In this document: positions 6,491 through 8,082 of the stretch, one piece after another
Layout: every line of letters begins with the position of its first letter
Position numbering within the stretch: position 1 is the stretch's first letter
From: Eubacterium sp.
GTDB taxonomy: Bacteria > Bacillota > Clostridia > Oscillospirales > Acutalibacteraceae
Length of the DNA: 8,082 nt
Direction of reading: 5' to 3'
Assembly (NCBI GenBank): GCA_029054965.1
Contig: JAIDEF010000373.1
Coordinates: 1 to 8,082 of the forward strand
The notes under the pieces: generated by a model
What the model was told of the DNA's origin: nothing
The model's database searches: none
Seen by the model: only the letters and a program-made list of their open reading frames with translations
Translations under genes and position numbers: made by a program

Positions 6491-6558
6491 ATATGGTGGT
6501 GTCACATCGTAGGGCAGGGGTTTACTCCTGCCGTTTGCTTTATTTCAGTGACACATAT
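6491..6558. repeat. Compound palindrome, possible dispersed repeat or terminator
   Basis: The inner hairpin pairs GGCAGGGG (6513-6520) with CTCCTGCC (6525-6532), with one G-U wobble and a TTTA loop. The outer arms GTGTCAC (6499-6505) and GTGACAC (6548-6554) pair perfectly and are flanked by ATAT on both sides. It starts 3 bp after the kinase stop codon. The GC-rich core in AT-rich DNA recalls small dispersed palindromic repeats that I associate with gut Clostridia, but copy number cannot be tested here. The T tract after the inner stem is broken (GTTTGCTTTATTTC), so it is at best a moderate terminator for the regulator-kinase operon. Confidence 0.6.
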
Positions 6559-6590
6559 GGCTTATTGTTGTTTCTTCTTTTTTCTCAACA

Positions 6591-6622
6591 TTACGAAAAC
6601 GTAAGATTAAAGTAAGAGAAAA
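6591..6622 (+). promoter_or_regulatory. Candidate response-regulator site upstream of the ABC genes
   Basis: Two direct repeats, GTAAGATTAAA (6601-6611) and GTAAGAGAAAA (6612-6622), abut with an 11-bp period, the geometry of OmpR-family half-sites. Overlapping them is an inverted repeat, TTACG-AAAA-CGTAA (6591-6604). A weak -10 (TAGTAT, 6638-6643) lies where the second repeat would cover the -35 region, as expected for an activator-dependent promoter. No good -35 box is present. The GTAAG element also occurs upstream of the regulator gene at 4860-4864. Confidence 0.5.
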
Positions 6623-6661
6623 GAAAGGTTCGCATGTTAGTATTAAGGCAGAAAATGAAGT

Positions 6662-6667
6662 GGGGGT
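6662..6667 (+). promoter_or_regulatory. Ribosome binding site of the ABC ATPase
   Basis: GGGGGT lies 6 nt before the ATG at 6674. It is a G-rich variant rather than the usual AGGAGG or AGGTGAT seen at the other genes. It supports this start, and no in-frame alternative fits as well. Confidence 0.65.
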
Positions 6668-6673
6668 AATTAT

Positions 6674-7372
6674 ATGAACATTATTGAATGCACAAATCTG
6701 ACCAAAGAATATATCAGTGGTGACAATGTAGTTAAGGCAGTTGATGATGCAACTATTGCCTTTGAGCAGTGCGAGTTCTGTGCAATCACAGGTCCGTCAG
6801 GCTCAGGCAAATCTACCTTTTTACATATGCTCAGCTCCCTTGAGTACCCGACCTCAGGCTATGTTACCTATGGTAAAAAGAAGCTGTCTGATTATACTGA
6901 CAACCAGCTTTCCATATTAAGACGCCGTCGTTTCGGCTTTGTGTTTCAGGCGTATAATCTTGTGAATGAACTCACAGGCTATGAGAATATTGTCCTTCCC
7001 ATTATGCTTGATAAGAAAAAGTCTGATGAGGAATATATAGACAAGCTTATAAAAATGCTTGGTATTGAGGACAGGCTTGACCATCTGCCCTCTGCACTTT
7101 CAGGCGGTCAGCAGCAGCGTATTGCCATTGCACGTGCCTTGGCTAATAAGCCTGCAATTCTTTTTGCCGATGAGCCTACAGGCAACCTTGACGGTAAGAG
7201 CGGCAGGGAGGTGTTATCGCTTCTTAAATATGTCAGCAGTGAGCTTGGTGTAACCTTAATTCTTGTTACCCACGATTTGCATGTTGCAGAGCAGGCCGAC
7301 AGAATTATAACGATTGAGGACGGCAGAATTGTTAAGGACAGTAAAGCAGAAAGCACTGAACAAGAGGTATGA
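6674..7372 (+). CDS. ABC transporter ATPase, MacB/LolD/BceA family
   Basis: This 232-residue cytoplasmic ATPase powers the permease that follows. All nucleotide-binding motifs are intact: Walker A GPSGSGKST (40-48), Q-loop Q92 in FGFVFQAYNL, signature LSGGQQQR (142-149), Walker B AILFADE (161-167), D-loop GNLDG (170-174) and switch His H200 in LVTHD. The GFVFQxxNL and ADEPTGNLD forms are typical of the subfamily that pairs with FtsX-like permeases (MacB, LolD, BceA, FtsE) rather than of sugar or amino-acid importers. Length is typical. The permease ATG comes 2 bp after the stop codon, so the two are co-transcribed. The upstream gap holds candidate regulator sites, suggesting control by the neighbouring two-component system. 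Members act in peptide export or resistance, lipoprotein release or mechanotransmission; the sequence alone does not choose between them. Confidence 0.95.
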   Translation: MNIIECTNLTKEYISGDNVVKAVDDATIAFEQCEFCAITGPSGSGKSTFLHMLSSLEYPTSGYVTYGKKKLSDYTDNQLSILRRRRFGFVFQAYNLVNELTGYENIVLPIMLDKKKSDEEYIDKLIKMLGIEDRLDHLPSALSGGQQQRIAIARALANKPAILFADEPTGNLDGKSGREVLSLLKYVSSELGVTLILVTHDLHVAEQADRIITIEDGRIVKDSKAESTEQEV

Positions 7373-7374
7373 TT

Positions 7375-8082
7375 ATGAAAAAGAAATTAACCGTTAATAC
7401 ACTTGCTTTCGGTAATCTTAAGCACAGGAAAAAGCAGTATGCTATTATGATTATCGGCATTATTCTTGCAATGGTCTTTTCCTGCAGTATGATACTTTAT
7501 TTCTTCAGCTCATATGAAGCGCTTGATAAAAAGTATAAAGATAATTACGGAAAACAGGATGCAATCTGCAATGTTGTCGGCAGCGGTGAAGAGGTTTTTA
7601 AGGATGTTAAAGAAAGAGGTCTTGCAAAGGATTACGGCATAGCACACCTGTTAGGCTGGGTTTATAACGAAAACGAGGCAGCAGGTTTCCCCATTGCGTG
7701 GCTTGATGATGAAGCGAAAGAATATTCCAATATGTTTTTTATTGAAGGCTCTTATCCCACAAAGGATAATGAAATAGCTATTGAAAAAACCATGCTTGCA
7801 AGGCTTGGCATAGATGTCAAGGTCGGTGATGAAATCACTCTTAATTTCAAAATTCAGGATATGGATGATTTTCTGAACGAGCCTGCGCAGAAAACATATA
7901 CTCTTGTAGGTATAGCTGCCGATAAATACAGCAATATCTGCGGCTTTTCTGATGCTGATAGGTGGTATATCCCTGCTGCATTTGTTGCACAGAATACTGT
8001 TGTTGCCCTTGGCGGTAAAGAAAAAATAACCGCATATATAATGACGGGTGAAAACAAGAATATTTATGAAACTGATGGCTTG
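7375..8082 (+). CDS. FtsX/MacB-like ABC permease, 3' end missing
   Basis: The first 236 residues are visible and the frame runs off the window. The ATG at 7375 follows the ATPase stop by 2 bp and has AGAGGT (7363-7368) upstream. Residues 1-21 are basic and amphipathic (LAFGNLKHRKKQY), a usual N-terminus for this family. A hydrophobic helix spans about 22-44. Residues from about 46 on are polar and look like the extracytoplasmic domain that follows the first helix in MacB-type permeases: short strands, a motif EIAIEKTMLARLGIDVKVGDEITL (around 137-160) and TLVGIAADKY (around 174-183). The EIAI/KVGDxI/VGI pattern is typical of MacB periplasmic core domains. True BceB permeases instead carry their large domain between helices 7 and 8, so this is MacB/FtsX-like rather than a classical BceB. 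The remaining helices, and any second permease, lie outside the window. Confidence 0.88.
   Translation, partial: MKKKLTVNTLAFGNLKHRKKQYAIMIIGIILAMVFSCSMILYFFSSYEALDKKYKDNYGKQDAICNVVGSGEEVFKDVKERGLAKDYGIAHLLGWVYNENEAAGFPIAWLDDEAKEYSNMFFIEGSYPTKDNEIAIEKTMLARLGIDVKVGDEITLNFKIQDMDDFLNEPAQKTYTLVGIAADKYSNICGFSDADRWYIPAAFVAQNTVVALGGKEKITAYIMTGENKNIYETDGL

Noticed and set aside
6580..6622. Hairpin between TTTTCTC (6580-6586) and GAGAAAA (6616-6622)
   Set aside because: Seven weak A/T-rich pairs around a 29-nt loop are unlikely to be stable. The direct-repeat reading of this region explains it better.
1..8082. CRISPR array, tRNA, rRNA, insertion sequence or prophage genes
   Set aside because: I saw no spaced identical repeats, cloverleaf, transposase, integrase or phage structural motif on either strand.

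Overview
The window looks like chromosome from a low-to-moderate GC Gram-positive gut anaerobe of class Clostridia, most likely a Ruminococcaceae/Oscillospirales relative. This rests on general sequence style: AT-rich intergenic DNA, strong Shine-Dalgarno sites of the AGGTGAT type, factor-independent terminators, a sortase-type surface protein, and a two-component system linked to an FtsX-type ABC transporter. No rRNA or other marker fixes the taxon.

Layout. (1) Bases 1-3036 hold the 3' part of a large gene for a secreted protein. It has long helical repeat-like regions, an Asn/Pro/Lys-rich wall-spanning linker and a C-terminal IPKTG sorting signal, so it is probably wall-anchored. Its function is not recognisable. 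(2) Bases 3037-3153 separate two convergent genes and carry two hairpin terminators. One is near-perfectly symmetric and could serve both strands. (3) Bases 3154-4807 hold a divergent pair for sialic acid catabolism: nanE (minus strand, ManNAc-6-phosphate 2-epimerase) and nanA (plus strand, N-acetylneuraminate lyase). The 61 bp between their start codons contains two mirror-image sigma-70-type promoters laid over the same DNA, inside a 32-bp imperfect palindrome. (4) Bases 4923-8082 hold a signalling and transport module: an OmpR-family response regulator, a histidine kinase with one membrane helix and no visible sensor domain, an ABC ATPase of the MacB/LolD/BceA type, and the start of an FtsX/MacB-like permease cut by the window edge. 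A 186-bp gap between kinase and ATPase contains a compound palindrome and 11-bp direct repeats suited to binding by the response regulator.

How the genes work together. NanA splits sialic acid into pyruvate and ManNAc. After phosphorylation by a kinase not in this window, NanE converts ManNAc-6-P to GlcNAc-6-P for glycolysis. The transporter, NanK, NagA, NagB and any dedicated regulator are absent here, so they lie elsewhere or outside the window. The regulator-kinase-transporter cluster resembles modules that sense and resist membrane-active peptides or other envelope stress. The link is by architecture only and the substrate is unknown. No mobile element, CRISPR array, tRNA or rRNA was seen. 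The most unusual feature is the interlocked nanE/nanA promoter region; I did not find convincing evidence of a wholly new system.
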